From Verrucomicrobiales bacterium (GTDB taxonomy: Bacteria; Verrucomicrobiota; Verrucomicrobiia; Verrucomicrobiales; Verrucomicrobiaceae): a DNA stretch of 9,604 nt. Location of the stretch: contig DMMK01000363.1 in the NCBI GenBank assembly GCA_003453085.1, forward strand, positions 1 to 9,604. Direction: 5' to 3'. Positions within the stretch are counted from its first letter, which is position 1; the number at the start of each line of letters is the position of its first letter. Below the pieces are notes generated by a model. It saw only the letters and a program-made list of their open reading frames with translations, made no database searches and was not told where the DNA came from. The position numbers were made by a program, and so were the translations under genes. Shown here piece after piece: positions 1 through 6,646 of the stretch.

Positions 1-20
1 CACCCGATCCAGCCAAAACA

Positions 21-560
21 ATGACCTTTGCATCACCCGCCCATCTGGGTCAGTGGCTCAAAAAGAACCATGCCACCGAAAGTGAGCTCTGGGTCAAGAT
101 ATTCAAAAAGGACACCGGAGTTCCGAGCGTGGATTGGAACGAGGTCGTGATCGAGGCGCTGTGCTGGGGCTGAATTGACGGCATCAGGAAGCCACTCGAG
201 GAGCAGGCCTATCTCCAGCGGATCACTCCAAGAAAAGCGAGAAGCGGCTGGTCGAAGAAGAATACCGAGCACGTGGAGCGCCTGATCCTTGAGGATCGAA
301 TGAAGGAGCCGGGACAGGTGCATGTCCGCGCCGCAAAGGCGGACGGACGCTGGGAAAGCGCCTATCACCCCGCCAGTGAAATGAAGGTGCCAGCGGATTT
401 CCTCGCGGCGCTGGAGAGCAAGCCCAAGGCCAAGCAGTTTTTTGAAACGCTGAACAAATCCAGCCGGTACTCCATCGCTTATCGACTGGCGACGGCGAAG
501 AAACCCGAAACTAGGCAGCGGAGATTTGAGCAACTCATGGACATGCTGGGCCGCGAATAG
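21..560 (+). pseudogene. YdeI/OmpD-associated family protein, interrupted by an in-frame TGA
   Basis: Reading the frame through gives about 179 codons that follow the YdeI-like family along their length: an N-terminal part with TFASPAHLGQWL and SELWVKIFKKDTG, the family hallmark LCWG-stop-IDG (normally C-[YFW]-G-W-I-D-G), then TPRKARSGWSKKN, KADGRWESAY, PKAKQFFETLN and a closing AKKPETRQRRFEQLMDML. The TGA at 171-173 sits exactly where the conserved Trp (TGG) of GWIDG belongs, so one G-to-A change explains it. There is no frameshift. The frame is also open upstream of the ATG at 21 to the window edge, so the true start may lie outside. Members of this family are about 190-200 residues and poorly characterised. 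The broken gene faces away from nothing obvious and shows no operon partner here. It is most likely a recent pseudogene, or a base error in the assembly. Confidence 0.75.
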
Positions 561-669
561 AATCCTGGCTCTTGCGTGGCTAAGGGCAAGAAGGTCTGAC
601 CCCGCGCTGCAGCAAGGCGGCCCTCCGTTGTGGTCCCAATCGAACACACTCCCCGCCTTCCCCAGCCAC

Positions 670-1206
670 TCATTCCCCGCGCTTCTTGCGCTGCCCGAGT
701 TTCGTGCCGCTGGCGATGATCTGCTCGTGCAGGCGCTGCAGGCAGGCTTTCCAGGTGGCCCGGCTCACCGGCACATAACGTTCACTGCCATCCGGGAACA
801 GCCGGGTCTCGAAGATGTTGCTGGGCTGCTGGATGATCTCGTCGTATAGCCCGTGGATGAAGAAAGTGCGGGCATCGGCCCCGTCCGGCCAGGGGCTGGG
901 CCGCCCGTCGGCTTCCTGGATGGCGGCCTCCAGGGCGCTGAGAACCTCAAAGGCGGAAAGGGCGATTTGCAGGGGCTTGCCGCTGTCGAGGTAGTCGGCA
1001 ATCACCGTTTGCAGCTTGCCCACCACGGTTTGGATCTGCTTCAGGTCAGGCTTCTCCTGGCCTTGGATGAGGCGCTCCAGCGCCCTTGCGCTCGGGATGG
1101 CCCGGCTCGCGGACTCGGGCACAGAGCCTTCAGGTCGTGCGGGGCGTTGGCGTGCGGGTTTGCGGTTTTCAGGATGGGGGGAATCGCTGGGGCGGGATTC
1201 ACTCAT
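670..1206 (-). CDS. Hypothetical protein, last gene of the G3E GTPase cluster
   Basis: This 178-aa protein is not recognised. Residues 1-40 are rich in Pro, Arg, Ser and Glu and look disordered. Residues 41-100 look helical (ALERLIQGQ, LKQIQTVVGKLQTVIADYLD, AFEVLSALEAAIQEAD). Residues 110-165 form a second, more conserved-looking part (FFIHGLYDEIIQQPSNIFETRLFPDGSERYVPVSR cut by no low-complexity stretch), and the tail is basic (KLGQRKKRGE). It has no signal peptide, membrane segment or Cys/His metal motif. It starts 56 bp after the second GTPase gene on the same strand, so it is probably the third gene of that operon. The ATG at 1206 overlaps the stop of a 7-codon frame (ATGA), which may couple its translation. 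A role in zinc homeostasis is only guilt by association. Confidence 0.7.
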   Translation of the reverse strand: MSESRPSDSPHPENRKPARQRPARPEGSVPESASRAIPSARALERLIQGQEKPDLKQIQTVVGKLQTVIADYLDSGKPLQIALSAFEVLSALEAAIQEADGRPSPWPDGADARTFFIHGLYDEIIQQPSNIFETRLFPDGSERYVPVSRATWKACLQRLHEQIIASGTKLGQRKKRGE

Positions 1207-1226
1207 GACGACTGTTTTTCAGCCAT
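1203..1226 (-). other. Possible 7-codon leader ORF (MAEKQSS) coupled to the hypothetical gene
   Basis: On the minus strand an ATG at 1226 follows GGAGG almost directly. It reads seven codons and ends in a TGA that overlaps the ATG of the hypothetical gene (ATGA). The GGAGG is about 20 nt from the downstream ATG, too far to serve it directly. The mini-ORF is in the same frame as the preceding GTPase gene, beyond that gene's TGA. The spacing of GGAGG to its own ATG is unusually short, so translation of this ORF is uncertain. Confidence 0.25.
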
Positions 1227-1262
1227 TCCTCCGCCTCTGGCAAGTCCCGGGCTGCGGTTCCC

Positions 1263-2240
1263 TCAGGGCTGGTAATCCGGCAAAAGATCCGCCGCAGGCA
1301 GACGCAGAAACTGGGCCGAGATCTCTTCGGCAGGCAGACCGACGCCAATGATGACGCCCGTGGGCACGATGCCCTGGGTGCCCAGCAGGGGCAAAAACCA
1401 CGTCTCCGCCTGCGGGCGTACGTGCTGGAATGACAGTGGCACGGTGGGAATCTCGGCGAGGCGGCAGAGCCCTTTGACCCGCACGACTTCCTCGGGCAGC
1501 TCCAGCAGCACCTGCTCCAGGTCGGCACGTTTCACCACAAAGGGGAGGTCCACTCGCATGGAGGTGAAGGCTCTTTCTCCGTCATGATGGTGGTGGTGAA
1601 TGGCTGGCTGTAGCAGGGGTGTCTGTTGTGGCTCATCCTGCCTACCTAAACGGGCCGTGGCAGCGACCAGCCGAAGGTAGTCCGCCAGGTTTTCTGCGCT
1701 GCACTCCACCGCGCGTGGGCTCAGCTCCTTCACCGCCGCCCGCACCTGTGCCAGCCGCTCCTCGTTCACCTCTTCGACATGGGTGATCACGCTGTGCGTG
1801 GCCGTCTGCACCTGCTCACGTTCCAGTTCATCCTGCGGGCCGCGCTTCTGCCAGCGCTGGGCGTCGGCCACGGTCACCTGAAGCGGGGAGGTGAAGCGGC
1901 GGCATTCATGGCGGGCGGTGATCGCGGCGATGAGCGACATCACATCGGAGGCTCCGTTGACCTCCACCAGCAAAACGCCACCCCGCGGGACTTCGATGTC
2001 ACCCAGCACCGCCATGAATTCATGGAGCGAGGAGCAGCAGACGCAGGAGCCATTGATGGCCTGGACGGTCGCCTTACAGGAACGCAGCCGCGTGGCATCC
2101 ACCTCGGCATTCTCGAAATCATTCACCACCACGCTGAAGCCGGTTCGGCGTGCCTGGAGGGCCGTCATCAGGGCCCGCAGGAAAGTCGTTTTTCCAGCCC
2201 CCAGGAAGCCTGTGATGAGGACGAGAGGGACGCGGCTCAC
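1263..2240 (-). CDS. G3E-family (CobW/P47K, COG0523) GTPase-like protein with His-rich loop and degenerate G4 motif
   Basis: This is a 325-aa CobW/COG0523 protein, a family of metal-delivery GTPases. Numbered from the GTG at 2240: Walker A GFLGAGKT at 11-18, the metal-binding CxCC motif C66-V-C68-C69, Walker B-type EVNG at 93-96, a flexible loop with five consecutive His at 215-219, and a CobW C-terminal domain from about 224 to 310. The guanine-specificity motif NKxD, present in the neighbouring paralogue, is replaced by T-H-V-E at about 153-156, so nucleotide preference may be altered. The GTG start is chosen because AGGAGG (2253-2248) lies 7 nt upstream and GTGA overlaps the stop of the upstream GTPase gene; a longer ATG start at 2267 lacks this support. 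The pair is probably co-translated. Its metal is likely zinc from the context, but the sequence does not prove this. Confidence 0.88.
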   Translation of the reverse strand: MSRVPLVLITGFLGAGKTTFLRALMTALQARRTGFSVVVNDFENAEVDATRLRSCKATVQAINGSCVCCSSLHEFMAVLGDIEVPRGGVLLVEVNGASDVMSLIAAITARHECRRFTSPLQVTVADAQRWQKRGPQDELEREQVQTATHSVITHVEEVNEERLAQVRAAVKELSPRAVECSAENLADYLRLVAATARLGRQDEPQQTPLLQPAIHHHHHDGERAFTSMRVDLPFVVKRADLEQVLLELPEEVVRVKGLCRLAEIPTVPLSFQHVRPQAETWFLPLLGTQGIVPTGVIIGVGLPAEEISAQFLRLPAADLLPDYQP

Positions 2241-3457
2241 GGGCTTTCCTCCTGGCCGGGCATCCATTGGGGAAAGGGGTCAGGAAGGGATTGCCAGGAG
2301 GCCGGGCCAGCTTCGTACTCCTCTTCGGTCAGCAGGCAGGCCTCCAATCCAGACGCCAAGGATTTCTGATCCATGTGCCGACCGATGATCACGATCTCCT
2401 GGCGGCGGTCGCCGTAGGGTTCGCGGCTGTTGGCCTGGATTTCCGATAGGCTGGCCTTGTCTGTGGGCCACTCACTCTTATCGACCGCCGACCAGAAAAA
2501 GCCCAGAGCCCGCGTATCTCTCAGCACCCCTGCCTGGGAAACAAAGCCCGCCAGCTCCATCCGTGTGGCCAGCCAGAACAGGCCTTTCGCACGCACCACC
2601 CCTTCCCAGGAGGTTTTGAGATGGTCATGAAAACGCTGCGGGTGAAAGGGGCGGTGGGCGCGGAAAACAAAGCTGCTGATGCCATACTCCTCCGTCTCTG
2701 GCGTGTGGCCTTGGAGGGAGTCCAACCAGCCCTGGCTTTGCTCCGCTTCCTGCATGTCAAAGAGGCCTGTGTGCAGCACTTGTTCCAGCGGCACTTCGGA
2801 GTTCCGGGTCAGGTGGACCTTGGCTTTGGGGTTGAGGGCATAAACAATGCCCCGGATCTCCTCCACAATCTCTGGCTCCACACAGTCGGTCTTGTTGATG
2901 AGGATGACATTGGCGAACTCGATCTGGTCCGTCAGCAGGTGGGCGAGGGTGCGCCCATCCTCCTCGCTCATTCCCTGGCCCCGATCCTGTAGGTCCTCCG
3001 TGCTGTGGTAGTCGTTCAGGAAGTTCCTTGCATCCACCACGGTGACCAAGGTGTCCAGTTGCGCGAGGTCGGAAAGGGAATGGCCGCTTTCATCCTCGAA
3101 GGTGAAGGTCTCCGCCACGGGCATCGGCTCAGACACGCCGGTGGATTCGATCACCAGGGCATCGAACCGGCCTTCTCTCGCCAGTTTGCCCACTTCCAGC
3201 ATCAGGTCCTCCCGCAGCGTGCAGCAGATGCAGCCGTTGCTCATCTCCACCATTTTTTCCTCGGTGCGGCTCAGTTGGGCGTCGCCAGATTGGATGAGCA
3301 GGGCGTCCACATTCACCTCGCTCATGTCATTGACGATCACGGCCACCTTCTGGCCCGCACGGTTGCGCAGGATGTGGTTCAGCAACGTGGTCTTGCCGGC
3401 CCCGAGAAAACCCGAGAGAACGGTGACAGGGAGACGAGAAGGAGGGGAGGTGATCAT
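2237..3457 (-). CDS. ZigA/YciC-type G3E GTPase, probable zinc metallochaperone
   Basis: This 406-aa protein matches the ZigA/YciC branch of the COG0523 GTPases, cytoplasmic proteins thought to hand zinc to client enzymes when zinc is scarce. It has every expected motif: Walker A GFLGAGKT at 16-23, the CxCC site C76-I-C78-C79 in [13 protein letters not shown] at 104-107, NKTD at 188-191, and a CobW C-terminal domain from about 258 containing [14 protein letters not shown] and the branch-typical RRQEIVIIG...[15 protein letters not shown] before a SLPDPFPQW tail. Its length matches the roughly 400-aa subgroup. The ATG at 3457 is preferred over a TTG at 3490, because the extra residues lie inside the promoter repeat and the family begins just before [10 protein letters not shown]. 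No Shine-Dalgarno is visible. It heads a cluster with a second GTPase (GTGA overlap) and is preceded by a perfect inverted repeat, consistent with repression by a zinc sensor. The zinc role comes from family knowledge. Confidence 0.92.
   Translation of the reverse strand: MITSPPSRLPVTVLSGFLGAGKTTLLNHILRNRAGQKVAVIVNDMSEVNVDALLIQSGDAQLSRTEEKMVEMSNGCICCTLREDLMLEVGKLAREGRFDALVIESTGVSEPMPVAETFTFEDESGHSLSDLAQLDTLVTVVDARNFLNDYHSTEDLQDRGQGMSEEDGRTLAHLLTDQIEFANVILINKTDCVEPEIVEEIRGIVYALNPKAKVHLTRNSEVPLEQVLHTGLFDMQEAEQSQGWLDSLQGHTPETEEYGISSFVFRAHRPFHPQRFHDHLKTSWEGVVRAKGLFWLATRMELAGFVSQAGVLRDTRALGFFWSAVDKSEWPTDKASLSEIQANSREPYGDRRQEIVIIGRHMDQKSLASGLEACLLTEEEYEAGPASWQSLPDPFPQWMPGQEESP
2248..2253 (-). promoter_or_regulatory. 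Strong Shine-Dalgarno that decides the GTG start at 2240
   Basis: The minus strand reads AGGAGG, then 7 nt, then GTG at 2240-2238. It lies inside the end of the upstream GTPase gene, whose TGA overlaps the GTG. It is the clearest ribosome binding site in the window; most other genes here have none. Confidence 0.7.
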
Positions 3458-3460
3458 AAG

Positions 3461-3499
3461 GCAAATAACTTGCACTTTTATTAAGCGCAAGTTATTTGC
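3461..3499. promoter_or_regulatory. Perfect 13-bp inverted repeat, candidate Zur/Fur-type operator pair
   Basis: GCAAATAACTTGC at 3461-3473 and its exact reverse complement GCAAGTTATTTGC at 3487-3499 are separated by 13 bp. Each half is itself nearly palindromic (GCAA-N5-TTGC), so this can be read as two operator sites about 26 bp apart, centre to centre. One lies in the -35/-10 spacer of the candidate promoter and the other abuts the GTPase ATG. COG0523 genes of the ZigA/YciC type are often controlled by Zur, which makes a zinc repressor the leading guess. A hairpin terminator for the sigma gene ending at 3509 is the alternative, but there is no following T-run on the minus strand. Confidence 0.6.
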
Positions 3500-3507
3500 A
3501 AATACAA
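3479..3507 (-). promoter_or_regulatory. Candidate sigma-70 promoter for the G3E GTPase operon
   Basis: On the minus strand TTGTAT (3507-3502) and TTAATA (3484-3479) are separated by 17 bp. The predicted start of transcription falls about 15 nt before the ATG at 3457, inside the downstream repeat arm. The match to consensus is moderate; the spacing and the overlap with the inverted repeat are the main support. Confidence 0.4.
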
Positions 3508-3508
3508 C

Positions 3509-4243
3509 TCAGCAAAACGCTGTTCTCAGGTGCAGCAACTCTTGCTTGGCCTCCTCCGCAGTAATGACGGTGCGGCGCACCTCCTCCTGCAGCATTTCGG
3601 CGTAATGGCGGCGGATTCGGAAGGCGGCCACTTTGACGGCGGCGGCGCTCATGCCCAGCCGGTTCGCCACGGCCGCCAGTCCGTCTTCGGCCTCCTCCCC
3701 CAGGATGCGGGGATACAACTCGGCGAAGAGGGCCTCCTTCCCCTCCAGGGTAAATTGCTGCTTCAGCCGATGGGCAGCGCGGTCGATCAGGGTCATCGCC
3801 CAGGCGCGGTCAAAGGCCTGGTCGGGCGTGGCCTCGCTGGCCTGCTGGTTCTGCCAGAAATCCTGTGCTCCGGACATGTCGAGCGACAGCATCTCGCAGC
3901 CTCCGCCGCGCTTCCTCGTCTGCTCCATTCGCCGCAGGTCATGGTCTAGATTTTTCAGCGCGGTGAGGATGAGCGAGCGGAAACGCCCCCGCTCCGGGGT
4001 GGCGCTGGCGAGCAGCCGCCCATCCAGCAGGCGGAGGAAAAACTCCTGAACGATGTCCTCCGCCATCTCGTGGCTGCGGCCTGCACTGCGCAGGAAGGCA
4101 TACAGCGGCAGCCAATAAATGCGGCATAGCATCTCCAGCGCTGTCTTCCTCTGGTCCTCCGTACCGTCCACCGCCAGCCGGATCAGGCTCCATTGGGTGG
4201 CCGGGCAGGCAGCCTCAGGGGAAAAAGTATCAGGCGTGTTCAT
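3509..4243 (-). CDS. ECF-type RNA polymerase sigma factor
   Basis: This 244-aa ECF sigma factor directs RNA polymerase to a special promoter set. Region 2 spans about 38-105, with AEDIVQEFFLRLL at 61-73 and ERGRFRSLILTALKN at 84-98. Region 4 spans about 150-225, with the DNA-reading helix-turn-helix LAAVANRLGMSAAAVKVAAFRIRRHY at 189-214 split by a family-typical GMS turn. The opening PATQWSLI and the RKRGGG stretch are typical of the ECF type common in Verrucomicrobiota and Planctomycetota. The ATG at 4243 is preferred to a TTG at 4276, because it fits the usual short leader before ATxWS. It is transcribed divergently from the VWA gene. No anti-sigma factor or Ser/Thr kinase, the usual partners of this type, lies beside it here. 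The downstream GTPase gene appears to have its own promoter. Its regulon is unknown. Confidence 0.9.
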   Translation of the reverse strand: MNTPDTFSPEAACPATQWSLIRLAVDGTEDQRKTALEMLCRIYWLPLYAFLRSAGRSHEMAEDIVQEFFLRLLDGRLLASATPERGRFRSLILTALKNLDHDLRRMEQTRKRGGGCEMLSLDMSGAQDFWQNQQASEATPDQAFDRAWAMTLIDRAAHRLKQQFTLEGKEALFAELYPRILGEEAEDGLAAVANRLGMSAAAVKVAAFRIRRHYAEMLQEEVRRTVITAEEAKQELLHLRTAFC

Positions 4244-4300
4244 AGGCTGAACGGCAAAGACGGGGCCTGGAGACAAGGCTGGATCTCTCCGCCCGCCGTC

Positions 4301-4341
4301 CTTTTTCTCTCAGGCAGCCCCGAGGCAGCCTGGAGAAAAAG
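4301..4341. promoter_or_regulatory. Strong hairpin in the presumed 5' leader of the ECF sigma gene
   Basis: CTTTTTCTC (4301-4309) pairs with GAGAAAAAG (4333-4341), CAGGC (4311-4315) with GCCTG (4328-4332), and GCC (4317-4319) with GGC (4324-4326). A single bulged T at 4310 and an A/A mismatch interrupt the 17 base pairs, and the loop is 4 nt. It sits 58 bp before the sigma ATG. It could be an attenuator or translational control structure in the sigma mRNA, or a terminator. There is no clean T-run directly after the stem on either strand, so a simple intrinsic terminator is less likely. Confidence 0.5.
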
Positions 4342-4417
4342 CGGAAGGACAGCTTTTCGGCAAGTCTTTCGTCTGGGTGGGCGTCGTGAGAGCATGGTCC
4401 GAATGGAAATCAGCTCT

Positions 4418-4434
4418 CTTTAGCACAGTTAAAG
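4418..4434. promoter_or_regulatory. Imperfect 17-bp palindrome, possible operator
   Basis: CTTTAGCACAGTTAAAG has symmetric CTTTA/TAAAG ends, with one further C-G pair and a G/T pair inside. It lies at the edge of the AT-rich part of the divergent region, where a regulator could act on either gene. There is no family match, and sequence chance is possible. Confidence 0.25.
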
Positions 4435-4450
4435 AAAAGCCTTATTTATG

Positions 4451-4465
4451 GCAAGATAACTTTGC
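4451..4465. promoter_or_regulatory. GCAA-N7-TTGC element resembling the GTPase operator
   Basis: GCAAGATAACTTTGC resembles the 13-bp repeat at 3461-3473 (GCAAATAACTTGC) with one extra base in each half. It lies in the divergent promoter region and overlaps the candidate -35 for the VWA gene. It may be a weaker site for the same regulator; the spacing difference makes this doubtful. Confidence 0.25.
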
Positions 4466-4491
4466 TTTCGCCTTAGCATCCAGAGTAATTT
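4462..4491 (+). promoter_or_regulatory. Weak candidate promoter for the VWA gene
   Basis: TTGCTT (4462-4467) and TAATTT (4486-4491) are spaced by 18 bp, about 120 bp before the VWA start. Both boxes match consensus only partly. An ECF-type promoter recognised by the neighbouring sigma factor is equally possible and cannot be told by eye. Confidence 0.2.
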
Positions 4492-4617
4492 TTTTTGATT
4501 TTGGAAAAAAGCGGTGAATGACGTTCTTCAGTACCAAAAGAGGATCAGAACAGGGCAAAAGATGGGGTTGTGGAGTAACCATAGGCTTCCAAACAGGTAA
4601 TTATCCCCTGAATTCCT

Positions 4618-6594
4618 ATGAGCCGTCTTTCCCTCCTGGCCTGCTTCACTCTGGCCACTCTCAGCCTTCAGGCCGAGCCCGTTTCCGTCGAACTCATCCT
4701 CGACTGCTCTGGCTCCATGTGGAACAAGCTGGCCGATGGGCGCTACCGAATCGATGCGGCCAAGCAGGTGCTCAGTGAATTCATCGCCACGGCCCCTGAA
4801 AAGGAGGATCTGCACATCGGCCTCCGCCTCTACGGTTCCAAAGTGTCTCATCGCGAGCCCGGGGCCTGTGAGGACACCGCCCTGGTCGTGCCCATCGAAG
4901 GTTTTCAGCGGGGCGAAATGCTGAAGCTGGTCAAAGAAGCCCGCGCCATCGGGGCCACGCCACTGGCCATTTCCCTGAATGCAGCTGCCGATGACTTCAC
5001 CAAACCGGGCAAGAAACAGGTCATCGTTTTTACCGATGGCGAGGAATCCTGCGGAGGCGATGTCACCGCCGCTTTGGCCAAACTGAAGTCCGACGGCATT
5101 GACGCCGATGTACGCATCATCGGCATCGGCCTGCCGAAAGCGGTGGCGGCCCGGTTTGCCACCTTGGCTCCGATTGAAAATGCGGACAGCGTGGTGAAGC
5201 TGGCCGAGGCCCTCAAAAATGCCACGGCCACCACCGTCGCCATCCCCGCTGCACCCCCGAAAGTGGAAAAGCTGAAGGTCACCGTGCGGGTCATGAAGAA
5301 CGGCGAGCCTCTCCCCGAAGGTGATATTAGCCTCACAGGCACGGACAAAACACCGGTCAAATTCACCAAGGGCGAAGAGCCCGGCACCTGGACAGGCGAG
5401 CTGCCACCCGGGATCTACACGGCGAATGTCGCCCCTGCCGGGCGCACATTCACGGACCTGGGTGTGGCGCGTTCCGCAGATAACACCTTTGTGCTGGATG
5501 TCACCGAATTGCCGAAGGTGACGATCGAGATCCCGAATGAGGAGATCACTGTGCTGCAGGAGTTCGCGCTGATGTTCTCCGGGGCCAATGGCGTTGGAGA
5601 TCAGTTCATCATCATCGCTCCGGTGGATGCGCCGGATTCCGCGCTGCCCAATCTCCGCGATGCCATCGGCAAAGAGGCCACCATGGCCATGATCGCCCCG
5701 GATCTGCCAGGCATGTATGAGGCCCGTTTCACCCAGCGTGGAGCCGATGGGCAAAACGTCGTCTGTGGCCGATCCAAACCCTTCGAGGTCAAGGTGCCGC
5801 AAATCACGCTGGAGGTGCCTGCCACCGTCACCACCAGCACACCGATGACGGTGAAGTTCAAAGCGCCAGTTCAGAGCAATGACTGGATCGGCTGGGTCAA
5901 GGCAGGCGCTGAAGATGGCGACTATAGAATCTACGCACGCCCCATCGCCAGCAGCGACACCGTGCAGATGAATGCCCCAGCGGAACCTGGTGACTATGAG
6001 ATGCGCTATTCCAACGATGGCAGCATCCGCCCCTTTGCCCGGAAGGCCTTCAAGGTTGAAGCCGCCACGCTGGCGCTGGAAGCTCCTGAAACGGTCATGG
6101 CAGGGTCCATGGTCGCCATCGGCTGGAAAGCTCCGGCCGTGGGAAATCTGTACATTTCCATCGTGGAAAAAAGTGACTCACCCGGTGCCTACAATGACTA
6201 CCGGCGGCTGGATGGTGGGGAAAACCCTCTGAAAATTTTGGCCCCGCGCAAGGTCGGCGACATGGAGATCCGCATCACGGATGAGCAGCAGAACAAGGTT
6301 CTTTTTGCCCGGCCCATCAAACTCACGGCCATGCAGGCCACTGTCAAAGGCCCTGCCGAAGTCGCCAAGGATGCGGCCTTTAGCATCGCCTGGACGGGCC
6401 CCGCAGGCACGGGAGACTTTGTCACCATCACCAAAGTCGGCGCGCCAGAGTCCGAATACTTGAACTACGCTTACGTGCTGGATGCCCCCGCCACGGTAGA
6501 GATCAAGGGCCCCGAGGAAGCCGGAGATTACGAACTGCGCTACACCACTCAGGAAAACCAGGTGATTGCCCGCCAGCCGATCAAGGTGAAGTGA
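4618..6594 (+). CDS. Secreted von Willebrand factor A domain protein with four Ig-like repeats
   Basis: This 658-aa exported protein has a signal peptide at residues 1-19 (hydrophobic LLACFTLATLSL, likely cut after LQA). The VWA domain spans about 22-205, with a complete metal-ion-dependent adhesion site: D29-x-S31-x-S33 in DCSGSM, T114 in GATP, and D140 in FTDGEES. After a Pro/Ala linker (about 206-217), a beta-sandwich domain at about 218-298 (VMKNGEPLPEG, LPPGIYTANV) resembles carboxypeptidase-regulatory-like folds. Four repeats of about 85-95 residues follow (about 299-393, 394-480, 481-570, 571-658). Each runs from a V-x-x-P-x-x-V start through W/F-x-A/G-P to a GDYE-R-Y or equivalent strand. 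The protein probably binds a partner or polysaccharide in the periplasm or outside; no enzyme domain is seen. It has no membrane anchor or sorting signal, and no good Shine-Dalgarno. It lies divergent to the ECF sigma gene, a possible regulator. Confidence 0.88.
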   Translation: MSRLSLLACFTLATLSLQAEPVSVELILDCSGSMWNKLADGRYRIDAAKQVLSEFIATAPEKEDLHIGLRLYGSKVSHREPGACEDTALVVPIEGFQRGEMLKLVKEARAIGATPLAISLNAAADDFTKPGKKQVIVFTDGEESCGGDVTAALAKLKSDGIDADVRIIGIGLPKAVAARFATLAPIENADSVVKLAEALKNATATTVAIPAAPPKVEKLKVTVRVMKNGEPLPEGDISLTGTDKTPVKFTKGEEPGTWTGELPPGIYTANVAPAGRTFTDLGVARSADNTFVLDVTELPKVTIEIPNEEITVLQEFALMFSGANGVGDQFIIIAPVDAPDSALPNLRDAIGKEATMAMIAPDLPGMYEARFTQRGADGQNVVCGRSKPFEVKVPQITLEVPATVTTSTPMTVKFKAPVQSNDWIGWVKAGAEDGDYRIYARPIASSDTVQMNAPAEPGDYEMRYSNDGSIRPFARKAFKVEAATLALEAPETVMAGSMVAIGWKAPAVGNLYISIVEKSDSPGAYNDYRRLDGGENPLKILAPRKVGDMEIRITDEQQNKVLFARPIKLTAMQATVKGPAEVAKDAAFSIAWTGPAGTGDFVTITKVGAPESEYLNYAYVLDAPATVEIKGPEEAGDYELRYTTQENQVIARQPIKVK

Positions 6595-6610
6595 TGGCGT
6601 GCAACCGGAG

Positions 6611-6646
6611 GCTTGATTTGGTGCTACCAGATGGTATAGATCAAGC
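6611..6646 (+). promoter_or_regulatory. vapBC promoter-operator with nested inverted repeats
   Basis: GCTTGAT (6611-6617) and ATCAAGC (6640-6646) are perfect inverted repeats, the second directly against the vapB ATG. Inside them TACCA-GA-TGGTA (6625-6636) is a further palindrome. TTGATT (6613-6618) and TATAGA (6635-6640), 16 bp apart, make a plausible -35 and -10, so the VapB/VapBC repressor would cover the promoter. This is the classic autoregulation layout of toxin-antitoxin operons. With this -10, transcription would begin at or beside the ATG, giving a leaderless or nearly leaderless mRNA. Confidence 0.6.

Larger units (their letters stand above)
4244..4617. other. Divergent intergenic region between the sigma factor and VWA genes
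   Basis: This 374-bp region has no convincing gene. The part nearest the sigma gene is GC-rich and holds a long hairpin (4301-4341). From about 4400 to 4560 it becomes AT-rich, with an imperfect palindrome (4418-4434), a GCAA...TTGC element (4451-4465) and a T8 run near 4490. Promoters for both divergent genes should lie in the AT-rich half, which would leave long 5' leaders of over 100 nt on both sides. Confidence 0.7.

Noticed and set aside
171..173. Selenocysteine or programmed UGA readthrough in the YdeI-like gene
   Set aside because: The replaced residue is Trp, not Cys; no selenocysteine element was seen downstream, and the next base (A) is a poor readthrough context.
571..592. Terminator between the YdeI-like remnant and the hypothetical gene
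   Set aside because: TCTTGC and GCAAGA form only a 6-bp stem with a 10-nt loop and no T-run on either strand.
1593..1607. Engineered His-tag
   Set aside because: The five His codons are internal to a G3E protein, in the loop where the family often carries natural His-rich metal-binding stretches, and no vector sequence surrounds them.
3461..3499. Intrinsic terminator for the ECF sigma gene
   Set aside because: The inverted repeat lies just after the sigma stop, but the stem is AT-rich and no T-run follows on the minus strand; the overlap with a promoter and the near-palindromic halves fit an operator better.
4618..4650. Lipoprotein signal (LLAC) in the VWA protein
   Set aside because: The cysteine is residue 9, too early for a lipobox; a longer hydrophobic stretch ending in LQA at 17-19 fits ordinary signal peptidase cleavage.
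4528..5802. 424-codon minus-strand open frame opposite the VWA gene
   Set aside because: It has no recognisable domain, is rich in Gly, His and Arg as expected for an antisense shadow, and overlaps a gene with clear VWA motifs.
6595..6646. Co-transcription of the VWA gene with vapBC
   Set aside because: The 52-bp gap holds a clear promoter-operator for vapBC, so an independent start is more likely, although readthrough cannot be excluded.
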